In this document: in pieces, positions 54,536 through 62,438 of the stretch
How the letters are laid out: each line of letters begins with the position of its first letter
How positions within the stretch are numbered: position 1 is the first letter of the stretch
Assembly (NCBI GenBank): GCA_022184915.1
Contig: JAGTJU010000001.1
Span: 1,180,057-1,244,056, forward strand
Direction: 5' to 3'
DNA from: Myxococcales bacterium
GTDB taxonomy: Bacteria; Myxococcota_A; Polyangia; Fen-1088
Length of the DNA stretch: 64,000 bases
Position numbers and translations under genes: made by a program
Notes under the pieces: model-generated
What the model was told of the DNA's origin: nothing
The model's input: the letters and a program-made list of their open reading frames with translations, nothing else
Database searches by the model: none

Positions 54536-55315
54536 TCAGGCTTCGGTGTCCGCCGGGGGCGCGGTCCCCGAGACCGGAGGCTTGAGAGGGAAAAGATCGG
54601 GCAGCGACTCGAGCGCGAGCCACGCGCCGTCGGCAAGGTCCGGGGGCAGCGCGATGGGCCCATAGGCCACACGACAAAGGCCCAACACGTGGCTGCCCAG
54701 CGCTGCGAAGATGCGGCGCACTTCGTGATAGGCGCCGCCCACGATGGTGATGGTGGCCAGGGTGGCGGTTTCGGGCGGACAGATGAGCGCAGGGTGCCGC
54801 TCGGCCTCGCTCAGGGCTGCGAGGGCGACGATGGTGGGGCGGTGCCCATCGTCCAAAACGAAGTCGCCAGGAACGGGTGAAGGCGGACGCGCCAAGGCGG
54901 CCTGGTACGTGCGGGGGACACCGGCGCGGGGATGTGTCAGCCGATGAAGGAGCTGCCCGTCCGTGGTCCAAAGCAGCAGGCCCGTGGTGTCTTTGTCGAG
55001 GCGCCCCACGGCGCGGAGGTCCTCGAAGAGCGGCGCGTCCTGCACGAGGCTGGCGGCGATGGGGTGCTCCCGGTCCTTCAACGCCGTGACGTGCCCGGCC
55101 GGCTTGTTGAGCAGCAGGTGAAACCTATCCCGCAGCATGACGGCTTCGCCATCGAGCCAGACCTCGCAGGGAAGCGACGCGGTGTCGATGGCCAGGGCGC
55201 CGTCACGGGGACACTGGCCGTCCGCCAGGCGAACCCGCTGCTTGCGCAGCAGCAGCGTGACCTCTTTGCGTGAGGCGCCGAGGGTGCGCGCCAAGAGCCG
55301 ATCGAGACGAGGCAT
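54536..55315 (-). CDS. Pseudouridine synthase, RsuA/RluE-type
   Basis: 259 residues from the ATG at 55315, which starts the S4-like MPRLDRLLARTLGASRKEVTLLL; the open frame upstream overlaps trmL. Catalytic Asp107 is in AVGRLDKDTTGLLLWTTDG; FHLLLNKPAGHVTALKDREHP and YHEVRRIFAALGSHVLGLCRVAYG are typical of the family that modifies 16S U516 (RsuA) or similar. Paralogous to the rluB gene at 35 kb. Divergent from trmL with 58 bases between starts. Confidence 0.85.
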   Translation of the reverse strand: MPRLDRLLARTLGASRKEVTLLLRKQRVRLADGQCPRDGALAIDTASLPCEVWLDGEAVMLRDRFHLLLNKPAGHVTALKDREHPIAASLVQDAPLFEDLRAVGRLDKDTTGLLLWTTDGQLLHRLTHPRAGVPRTYQAALARPPSPVPGDFVLDDGHRPTIVALAALSEAERHPALICPPETATLATITIVGGAYHEVRRIFAALGSHVLGLCRVAYGPIALPPDLADGAWLALESLPDLFPLKPPVSGTAPPADTEA

Positions 55316-55373
55316 GGGACCGCTTTCATTGCTTGCCCGCGCCGTTTTGGCAAGCTGCCACCCCGACTTGCTC

Positions 55374-55868
55374 ATGTCTTCCGAAGCGACTTCCCTTCAC
55401 GTCGTGCTGGTCCACCCCGAAATTCACTGGAACACGGGCAACACGGGGCGTACCTGCCTTGCCGTGGGAGCCCAGCTCCATCTGGTCGAGCCGCTGGGGT
55501 TTTCGCTCGACGAGCGCCAGGTCAAAAGGGCAGGGCTCGACTACTGGCCGCGGGTCAAGCCCCGCGTGTGGCCGAGTTGGGAGGCTTTTTCGCGCGCTTT
55601 GCCGGAGCTCGGAACGCCGTTCCTGTTTTCCAGTGCCGCGCCCCGGCGCTTCTGGGACGTGCGGTTTCCCCGCCCCTCCGTGTTGATTTTCGGCAGGGAG
55701 AGCGTGGGTTTACCCGCTCACGTGCTGGAGGCCCACGCAGAGGCGCAGGTCGCCCTCCCGATGGTACCGGGCTCGGTCCGCTCCTTGAACCTCTCCACTT
55801 CGACCGCCCTCGCCATGTACGAGGTGTGGCGACAGTGGTCCCCTGGTGCGGATCTGGCAGGGGCCTGA
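55374..55868 (+). CDS. trmL: tRNA (cytidine/uridine-34)-2'-O-methyltransferase TrmL
   Basis: 164 residues, minimal SPOUT methyltransferase. HVVLVHPEIHWNTGNTGRTCLAVGAQLHLVEPLGFSLDERQVKRAGLDYW is the family start; the knot motifs are LIFGRESVGLPAHVL and ALPMVPGSVRSLNLSTSTALAMYEVWRQ. It 2'-O-methylates the wobble base of tRNA-Leu. Usual length. Confidence 0.93.
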   Translation: MSSEATSLHVVLVHPEIHWNTGNTGRTCLAVGAQLHLVEPLGFSLDERQVKRAGLDYWPRVKPRVWPSWEAFSRALPELGTPFLFSSAAPRRFWDVRFPRPSVLIFGRESVGLPAHVLEAHAEAQVALPMVPGSVRSLNLSTSTALAMYEVWRQWSPGADLAGA

Positions 55869-55964
55869 GCTCACGGCCCCGCCTCACCTGTCCAGGCTGT
55901 CGACGGTGCCAGGTCCCTGGCGCTCCCACCTCAAGGAGGGCGCCCCATCCCCCGAGAACTCCAG

Positions 55965-58445
55965 GTGATACTTGCTCCGGAGCTGGGGCAGGGAGAGGAC
56001 TTGGCGCTGGCTGCTTCGCATTCGACCTTGCGGTTCGGGGACTACGACGTGGAGACGCTGCTTGGACCTGGCAGCGTGACCGAGACGTATCGTGCCTGCC
56101 GCAAGGGGGGGACGGCGGTGGCACTCAAGCTGCTGCGCCCGGATCGGGGGGGCACGGACCCCAAGGTCCGACGGGCGTTCGTCGAGATCGCGAAGCGGAA
56201 CCAAGCGCTGCGCAGCGCCGGCGTGGCCCGCGTGGCCGAGGTCGTGGAGGGGCCAGAGGACGTCTTCGCCGTATCCGAGCTCCTCGACGGCGTGGATCTC
56301 GAGCGGCTCTTCGAGTCGGCCACGGCGTCAGGCAGCATGGACCCCGCCCTCGTGGGGCAGCTCGGGGTTCAGATCGCACGCATCCTCACCCGCTTGCATG
56401 AGCGGCGCGAGCCGATCCTGCACGGCGGCCTTTGCCCCGGCAACGTCGTCGTGACCGCCGGGGGCCGCGTGACGCTGGTGGACCCCGGTTTCTCCGCGGT
56501 GTTGCGGCCTCTCACGGAGCAGGCCATCGATCGAAGCTGGTTCGTGGCTCCCGAAATCCTCCTGGGAGGGGAGCCCCCGTCGGTCGCCTCGGATCTCTAC
56601 GGTCTGGGCGCGGTTCTCTACTATCTGCTCACGGGAGAGCCTCCCGTCATGGGGGAGACGCTCGAAGAGCTGTCGGAGCTGTTCGAGGAGGGGGTGCCGG
56701 TCGTGCCCGGCATTCCTGACTGGCTGGAAGAGGCGCTGCTCACCCTGCTGGCCCGCGACCCTGCTGATCGCCCCCGCTCGGCGTCCGCAGCGGCGCTGCT
56801 GCTGAGCCCCTTCCCGGACGGTGCGACCCGGTTGGGAGCCATCGTCAACGGTAAGGCCCCCGTTCCCGTTTTGCCGCTCGAGGCTTCCGATTCGGGGGCC
56901 CTGTCCGCGTTCGATCCGATGGCGGCCCATGGGACCATGATCCTGCAAGCCTCCGACGCAGAGGCAGTCCGTTCGGCCCCGTCTTCGAGCATGCTCGAGG
57001 CTGTCAGGAGCTCGGGGGGCACGTACCTGGGGCTTGCCCCCGATCTGTCGACGGATGAAGCCCCAAGCCCCTTTGATGCGCCGGACTCAGGACCGTTGCT
57101 GCGCCCGGCCCTCGAAGACGCGAGCAAGGACGAGGTCATCGAGCCCCCCAGCGCCGTTGCGAGGGCGAAGGGGACCCCGCCCCTGACCCCACTGCGCACG
57201 TTGGCCCCTGCGGGGGCTCCGGAGGCAGAGCCGTCAGCGGCGGTGTCCTTTGCCCCGCTGGATGTGCCGGGGGCGGGTGCGGGGAGCGGCTTGGGGCTGC
57301 AGAACGAACCTCAGTGGGTCGAGGGCACGGGGGTCTCGTCCACCCTGACGCTCGACCCTCGTTGGCCCGTGGCCGCTTCACCCGTCGCCCTGCAGAACGA
57401 GCCCCAGTGGGCCGACGGCGGATCGCTCTTGGGGGTGCCGGCAAAAGGCTATTCCCTTCCCGTCGACGAGTTTCTCGACATCGGCGCACCCGCGCCTGCG
57501 GCCGTGCTGGGGACCGGGCTGGGGACCGCATCGGGGCGGGTGGAGCTGCCCGAACTGCTCGACGTGGACCTGGAAGCGGGGCTGGCTCCGACCGCAACCG
57601 ATCGGCGTGCCGGCGCCGACGATGCGCCGTCTGGCCTCGTCAGCTTTGGTCAAATGCGGGCCGAAGGTGTTGCGATTGGCGCGATCGGTGTCGAGGGCGA
57701 GGACGAGGAGGGCGAAGGGGGCTCGCCCGCGCGTCGCACCATCACCATTACCGGAATCGGTGTGTTGCCAGGGGCCCGGAGGGCGGGCTCGGCCCGCATC
57801 GGCGGCGCAAAATCGAGCGGCTCATGGCTGCCGAAAATGATCCTGGGCGTGTTCCTGCTGATCTTCGGGGGCGTCGTGGCGGTGAAGGCCCTGTCTTCGG
57901 GCCCCATGCAGGCCCTTCCCAGCGCGGAGGAACTCGCCAAGAAGGCGCCCGATGACAAGGCGCTGGCTCCGAAACCCGTCGAACAGCAGCCCGAAGAGGC
58001 GGCAGCGATGCGGGGGCAGCTGACCATCGTAACCACCCCGAGGGGCGCGACCGTGTGGGTCGACGGCAAAGAACGTGGCCGCACCCCGCTCACCACCCAG
58101 ACCACTCCGGGCGCTCACCGCATCGTGATCGTCAAACCGGGCTTCAAGATGCTGCGTGAAGTGACGGACACATCCGAGGGCCTCACGATCAAGCGCACCT
58201 TGCCCCCCGCAAACATCAACTTCGGGGGCACCGTGGCGCTCAAGGTCGAGTGCAAAACCGAGGGCAAATACCCTGTGTTCATCGACGGCAAGGACACCGG
58301 GCTCCTGTGTCCCATCGACAGCTTGAAAATTCCGGAAGGAAATCGCCTCGTGGGGCTCTACGTCATCCCTGAAAACAAGATCTGGAGCTTCGAGCGAGAG
58401 GTGGTGCGCGGAACCAAGGCCCACCGCGTGGTGTTCAGCTACTGA
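55965..58445 (+). CDS. Pseudokinase with PEGA domain and membrane helix
   Basis: 826 residues from a GTG. The kinase-like fold (about 25-285) keeps the VALK Lys (K55) and a DPG in place of DFG, but the HRDLKPxN loop reads HGGLCPGN (153-160): the catalytic Asp is Gly, so it probably does not phosphorylate. A Pro/Ala/Asp-rich linker (about 300-620) contains the repeated phrase LQNEPQW. One membrane helix (about 625-650) precedes a PEGA domain outside (TIVTTPRGATVWVDGKERGRTPL) and a last small domain ending HRVVFSY. A sensor or scaffold. Convergent with the two-kinase gene (8-base gap). Confidence 0.8.
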   Translation: MILAPELGQGEDLALAASHSTLRFGDYDVETLLGPGSVTETYRACRKGGTAVALKLLRPDRGGTDPKVRRAFVEIAKRNQALRSAGVARVAEVVEGPEDVFAVSELLDGVDLERLFESATASGSMDPALVGQLGVQIARILTRLHERREPILHGGLCPGNVVVTAGGRVTLVDPGFSAVLRPLTEQAIDRSWFVAPEILLGGEPPSVASDLYGLGAVLYYLLTGEPPVMGETLEELSELFEEGVPVVPGIPDWLEEALLTLLARDPADRPRSASAAALLLSPFPDGATRLGAIVNGKAPVPVLPLEASDSGALSAFDPMAAHGTMILQASDAEAVRSAPSSSMLEAVRSSGGTYLGLAPDLSTDEAPSPFDAPDSGPLLRPALEDASKDEVIEPPSAVARAKGTPPLTPLRTLAPAGAPEAEPSAAVSFAPLDVPGAGAGSGLGLQNEPQWVEGTGVSSTLTLDPRWPVAASPVALQNEPQWADGGSLLGVPAKGYSLPVDEFLDIGAPAPAAVLGTGLGTASGRVELPELLDVDLEAGLAPTATDRRAGADDAPSGLVSFGQMRAEGVAIGAIGVEGEDEEGEGGSPARRTITITGIGVLPGARRAGSARIGGAKSSGSWLPKMILGVFLLIFGGVVAVKALSSGPMQALPSAEELAKKAPDDKALAPKPVEQQPEEAAAMRGQLTIVTTPRGATVWVDGKERGRTPLTTQTTPGAHRIVIVKPGFKMLREVTDTSEGLTIKRTLPPANINFGGTVALKVECKTEGKYPVFIDGKDTGLLCPIDSLKIPEGNRLVGLYVIPENKIWSFEREVVRGTKAHRVVFSY

Positions 58446-58452
58446 AGCCTCG

Positions 58453-61113
58453 TCAAGGAGGCAGGGCCAGCTTGGCCTGGCTGGTGGCAAGCCCCGATCG
58501 GGCTGCGACGTTGGTGGGATCGAGGTCGAGAGCCCGCTGGAACGCGTCCACCGCCTCGGCGTACTCCTCGGCGGACAGATGAGCCCGTCCGCGAAGCACC
58601 TCCCCTTTGGCGCCGGCCCCTTGCTGAACGGCTTTTTCCGCGAGCAATACGGCTTGCAGCAGGTTGCCTCTTTGATACGCCAACTCGGCCTCGGCGAGCG
58701 TGACCTCGAAGGCCGCGGGCGTACGGGGCTCGGAGGAGGGGGACGGCTCAGGCTTGGCTGCGGGCGGCACATCGCGGGGCGGTGCCACCGGCGCGGGCTG
58801 AACCCGTTTTTCCGGGGGCGCAGCCGCGGCTTCCGGGGGGGTGATCGGAGCTGATGCCTGAGCCGCGGGCGGCGTCGGCACGGCGTCTTGCCTTGCGGCC
58901 GGAGCCGGCACGTGCACGTCCACCTCGTGGCCAGTTTCGCTGCCCTCTTCGATCGGCTGCTCGCTGTGTTCCAGTCGGGGCTGTTGTCCGGGCGCCTGTG
59001 GCGCAACCGCCGGCAGAGCAGGCGCAAGCTCCGAGGATACGGGCCGTGTGGCCGTGCCTCGGCTGAGACCCCACAGGGCCCCGGCCAACACGACGCCACT
59101 CAAGGCAAGGTAGACGAGGCGTCTTGGGCGGGGCGCAGACCGGGTCAGCTTCTCGGTCGACGAGGGGCTCGAATCCACGCGAGCCGTCTCGGAGGGGATC
59201 TTGAGGGCCAAAACCGACGAGCCGGTCGCCCTGACGGCCTCGAGAATCTTGAGCAACTCCTGCTTGAGCTCGGTCATCGACTGCGGCCGGTCGTCGGGGC
59301 GCCGTTCGAGCGTACGCATGATGAGCCTGTCCAGCTCGGGCGGAAGGTCCATGCGCCAGTTTGCGATGGGCGTGGCCGCGTCGTTGACCTTCTTGTGCCA
59401 GACCTCTTGAACCGACTCACCCGGGACCGGCGACTGACCGCCCGTGAGCATGCTGTAGAGCAGTCCCCCCACGGCGTAGATGTCCACGCGAAAGTCCACC
59501 GTCTTGCCCGAATCGACCTGCTCGGGGGCCATGTAGCGAGGCGTGCCCACGGCCGCGTCGGTCAGGGTGAGCTCGGCGCTTTCGAGACCCGTGGATCTCA
59601 AAAACTTCGCCACGCCGAAGTCGAGCACCTTCACGAGCTCGGACCCCTCGCGCTCCCGCACGAGCATCACGTTGCCGGGCTTGAGATCGCGATGGATGAT
59701 CCCGGCACGGTGCGCTGCTTCGAGGGCGCGGCAGATCTGAATCGTGATGAGCAAGGTGCGTTCGACAGGAAGCTGACCATCCCGGCGGATGAGCTTGCCC
59801 AAGTCGACCCCGTCGACGTACTCCATCACGAAGAAGAAGTCACCGCCTGGCGTCGTACCGCAGTCCGTGACGTCGGCGATGTTGGAGTGCCCGATTTGAG
59901 AGGCCGCGTTGGCCTCGAGCTTGAATCTCTCGAGCAGCTCGCTCTTGCGGCGCTCGGCATGGCGAGGAACCTTGATCGCAACCCGCTTGCCAATGCCCGT
60001 GTGATGTCCCTCGTACACCCGGCCCATCGCGCCTTCGCCAAGGAGGCGGCGGACGTAGTAGCGATCGGCCAGCACCGTGGCGATGAGCGGATCGGCGGGC
60101 GTTGCGCTCTCGGCCACCTCGGCCAGGTAGCTGCCCGAGGGCCTGAGCTTCACGGCCGCGGCCGCGCGGGCGACCAATTGGTCTTCTTCCTGCGTCTCGG
60201 CCTTGGCATCGGCGTCGAAGAGTTGCGCCAGGAAGTGCGAGAGCGTGAGCCTGCTTGCGTCCTTGGGCAGGTAGCGTGTCAGGCTCTGACCGAAGCCGGC
60301 CGCGCTTTGAAAGCGCTCTGCCGGGTCGAGGGCCAGGGCTTTGAGCACCACGCGGTCCAATCCCTCTTCGACGGCGCCGTTGTACTGAGAGGGTGGGGGA
60401 ATGGGCGTGTTCGCCTGACGGGTCTGCTCGTTCGGATAGAGCTGCCGGCCCGTGAGGAGTTCCCAGAGGATGAGCCCCAGAGAAAAAATGTCGCTGCGGT
60501 GATCGATGGGGCGCCCGGTGTGCTGCTCGGGCGACATGTAGCTCACTTTGCCCCAGTTGATGCCGCTCATCGTCTGGGCAAGTTTGCTTCGCCACTTCGC
60601 CAGCCCAAAGTCGATGAGCTTGACGCCCCCCGTGTACGAAAGCATCACGTTCGACGGGGAGATGTCACGGTGGACCAGGTCGAAGCGCTCGAGCCCGTGT
60701 GCGTAGGCGAGTCCCGCCGCGATTTCACTCACGACGTGCAGTGACACGCTCAAAGGGAACCCCACCTTGCGAATGGCGCAGCGGTTCCACAATTCGGCGA
60801 GGGTCTTTCCTCGCAGGTACTCCATCGCGAGGTACCCTTGCTCTCCCACCAGCCCGAAGTCGAAGACGTAGACCAAGTTCTCGTGGGAGAGCTTGGTCAC
60901 CACTTTGGCCTCGTCCACGAAGCGTTTGCCGAGCTCGTGAGGCTCGCGTCCGGGGGCGTCCAGCTGCCGGATCACCTTGAGCGCGCAGACGCGCTCGGCG
61001 CCCTCCTGGCCGGTCGTGGCCATGAAGATCTGCCCCATGCCGCCTTGGCCGAGTTCCTTGAGCAAGGTGTAGCGCGCGCCGAAGGGCCGCGGGTAGAGAT
61101 CATCCCCGGGCAT
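58453..61113 (-). CDS. Two-kinase-domain Ser/Thr protein kinase with TPR
   Basis: 886 residues from the ATG at 61113. The first kinase domain (about 12-285) has GQGGMG, ALKVI, HRDISPSN (Lys of KP replaced by Ser) and DFGLAKW; the second (about 355-620) has GEGAMGRVYE, AIKVPRH, HRDLKPGN and DFGVAKF with GTPRYMAPEQ. A membrane helix (about 672-690), a long Pro/Ala-rich stretch and a terminal TPR-like pair (LAEAELAYQRGNLLQAVLLAEKAVQQ, YAEAVDAFQRALDLDPTN) follow. Both catalytic sites look active. Tandem kinases in one chain are rare. It may be read together with the pseudokinase opposite. Confidence 0.85.
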   Translation of the reverse strand: MPGDDLYPRPFGARYTLLKELGQGGMGQIFMATTGQEGAERVCALKVIRQLDAPGREPHELGKRFVDEAKVVTKLSHENLVYVFDFGLVGEQGYLAMEYLRGKTLAELWNRCAIRKVGFPLSVSLHVVSEIAAGLAYAHGLERFDLVHRDISPSNVMLSYTGGVKLIDFGLAKWRSKLAQTMSGINWGKVSYMSPEQHTGRPIDHRSDIFSLGLILWELLTGRQLYPNEQTRQANTPIPPPSQYNGAVEEGLDRVVLKALALDPAERFQSAAGFGQSLTRYLPKDASRLTLSHFLAQLFDADAKAETQEEDQLVARAAAAVKLRPSGSYLAEVAESATPADPLIATVLADRYYVRRLLGEGAMGRVYEGHHTGIGKRVAIKVPRHAERRKSELLERFKLEANAASQIGHSNIADVTDCGTTPGGDFFFVMEYVDGVDLGKLIRRDGQLPVERTLLITIQICRALEAAHRAGIIHRDLKPGNVMLVREREGSELVKVLDFGVAKFLRSTGLESAELTLTDAAVGTPRYMAPEQVDSGKTVDFRVDIYAVGGLLYSMLTGGQSPVPGESVQEVWHKKVNDAATPIANWRMDLPPELDRLIMRTLERRPDDRPQSMTELKQELLKILEAVRATGSSVLALKIPSETARVDSSPSSTEKLTRSAPRPRRLVYLALSGVVLAGALWGLSRGTATRPVSSELAPALPAVAPQAPGQQPRLEHSEQPIEEGSETGHEVDVHVPAPAARQDAVPTPPAAQASAPITPPEAAAAPPEKRVQPAPVAPPRDVPPAAKPEPSPSSEPRTPAAFEVTLAEAELAYQRGNLLQAVLLAEKAVQQGAGAKGEVLRGRAHLSAEEYAEAVDAFQRALDLDPTNVAARSGLATSQAKLALPP

Positions 61114-61186
61114 CTTGCGGTTCTGTGATGAGGATCCCGTTACCAAGGCCGCTCGCATCCTACCTCAGTGCGTGGGGCGAGGGGGA

Positions 61187-61960
61187 TCACGCCTCGTCGA
61201 CCACGGGGTTTCTCAGGGTGCCCACGCCGTCGATCTCGATCTCGCAGACATCACCGTCTTCCAAGTCCGAGGTGCCCGCCGGGGTGCCCAGCGTGACGAT
61301 GTCCCCAGGATTTAAGGTCATGATGGCCGAGACGTAGGCGACGAGGTCCCAGGGGTCGAAGATCATGTCTTTGCCGACACCACTTTGCCGAACCTCTCCG
61401 TTGACGCGGCAGCGAATCGACAACGCCGCGATGTCCACGGGCCCCTCTTCGATCCAGGGTCCGATCGAGCTGAAGGTATCGAACCCCTTACAGCGCGCGA
61501 AATAGCCCTCTTCGGCTTGGATGTCCCGCGCCGTCACGTCGTTGAAACAAGTGACACCTGCACCGAACGCGCGGGCGTACGCTGGCGTGACGCGGTGGCA
61601 TCGACGTCCGATGACGATCGCCAACTCCGCCTCGTGCTGAACGCTCTTGGAGGCACGCGGTCGCACGATGGCTTCTCCGGGCCCGATGATCGAGGATGGT
61701 GGCTTGAAAAAAACGAGCGGTTTTTTCGGGACCGGTTTGCGCCGCTCGGCTGCGTTGTCCGGGAAATTGTGTGCCACGCAGACGATTTTGGTGGGTTCGC
61801 AAGGGGCGAGAAGGCGCACCTGGCCTGTCTGAAAGACCTCACCTGTGGGTTGGCCGCCGAGCCAGGCGGCCGCCGACAGGGTTTCGATCGGCCCGCCAGG
61901 AGACATCATGCGACCGTAACGAGGTCCCGCTGCGGTCTGGAAGCGAACGAATTTCGACAT
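61187..61960 (-). CDS. Fumarylacetoacetate hydrolase family protein
   Basis: 257 residues. Metal ligands: HEAELAIVIGRR (E and H) with TARDIQ and KGFDTFSSIGPW typical of FAH-fold enzymes; GDIVTLGTPAG closes the domain. Members open C-C bonds of diketoacids or act as isomerases in aromatic catabolism, and small versions are often oxaloacetate decarboxylase-like. The N terminus (KFVRFQTAAGPRYGRM) is the usual lead. Substrate unclear; not next to other catabolic genes. It is divergent from ftsB. Confidence 0.88.
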   Translation of the reverse strand: MSKFVRFQTAAGPRYGRMMSPGGPIETLSAAAWLGGQPTGEVFQTGQVRLLAPCEPTKIVCVAHNFPDNAAERRKPVPKKPLVFFKPPSSIIGPGEAIVRPRASKSVQHEAELAIVIGRRCHRVTPAYARAFGAGVTCFNDVTARDIQAEEGYFARCKGFDTFSSIGPWIEEGPVDIAALSIRCRVNGEVRQSGVGKDMIFDPWDLVAYVSAIMTLNPGDIVTLGTPAGTSDLEDGDVCEIEIDGVGTLRNPVVDEA

Positions 61961-62114
61961 GGTCTCCTTGGTTTTACCGCTCCGTGCGGCGCCGTGGAAA
62001 AAACCTTACGCACCGGGTCCCTTCCCCGCCAGGGGTGGGTGAGGAAAGACCCGCCCAAGGGGGCGGTGCGTTCGAAAATTTGGGGGTGGCTGCGGGGGCT
62101 CCGATACTCGTCTG

Positions 62115-62438
62115 GTGAAGATGGCCCTTGTGCGTCGGGGTTTCGCTAACCGATGGATCGTCCGCGCGGGTGCGGCCGGCGCGCTCGCCTTGACTTTCGG
62201 TTACGTGCCTTACCATCTGTACGCACGCTCGGGTTTCGCCCGCTACCTGGAGCTCGAAGGCGATCTGCAGGACATGCAGCGAGGCAACGCCGGCCTTCGT
62301 GCGGACATCGCGCGCCTCACCCGTGAGGCTTACGCCCTCAAAAACGACCCCCGCGCGGTCGAGCAGGTTGCTCGCCACGAGCTGGGCTGGGTGCGCCCGG
62401 GCGACCTCGTGCTCGACCTCCAGGAGGGCGGCAAATGA
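62115..62438 (+). CDS. ftsB: Septum formation initiator, FtsB/DivIC-like
   Basis: 107 residues from a GTG (62115; ATG at 62121 possible). A membrane helix (about 18-36) precedes a coiled coil (YLELEGDLQDMQRGNAGLRADIARLTREAYALK) and the conserved end NDPRAVEQVARHELGWVRPGDLV. FtsB joins FtsL and FtsQ in the divisome. It ends ATGA, overlapping the start of the next gene. Confidence 0.8.
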   Translation: MKMALVRRGFANRWIVRAGAAGALALTFGYVPYHLYARSGFARYLELEGDLQDMQRGNAGLRADIARLTREAYALKNDPRAVEQVARHELGWVRPGDLVLDLQEGGK

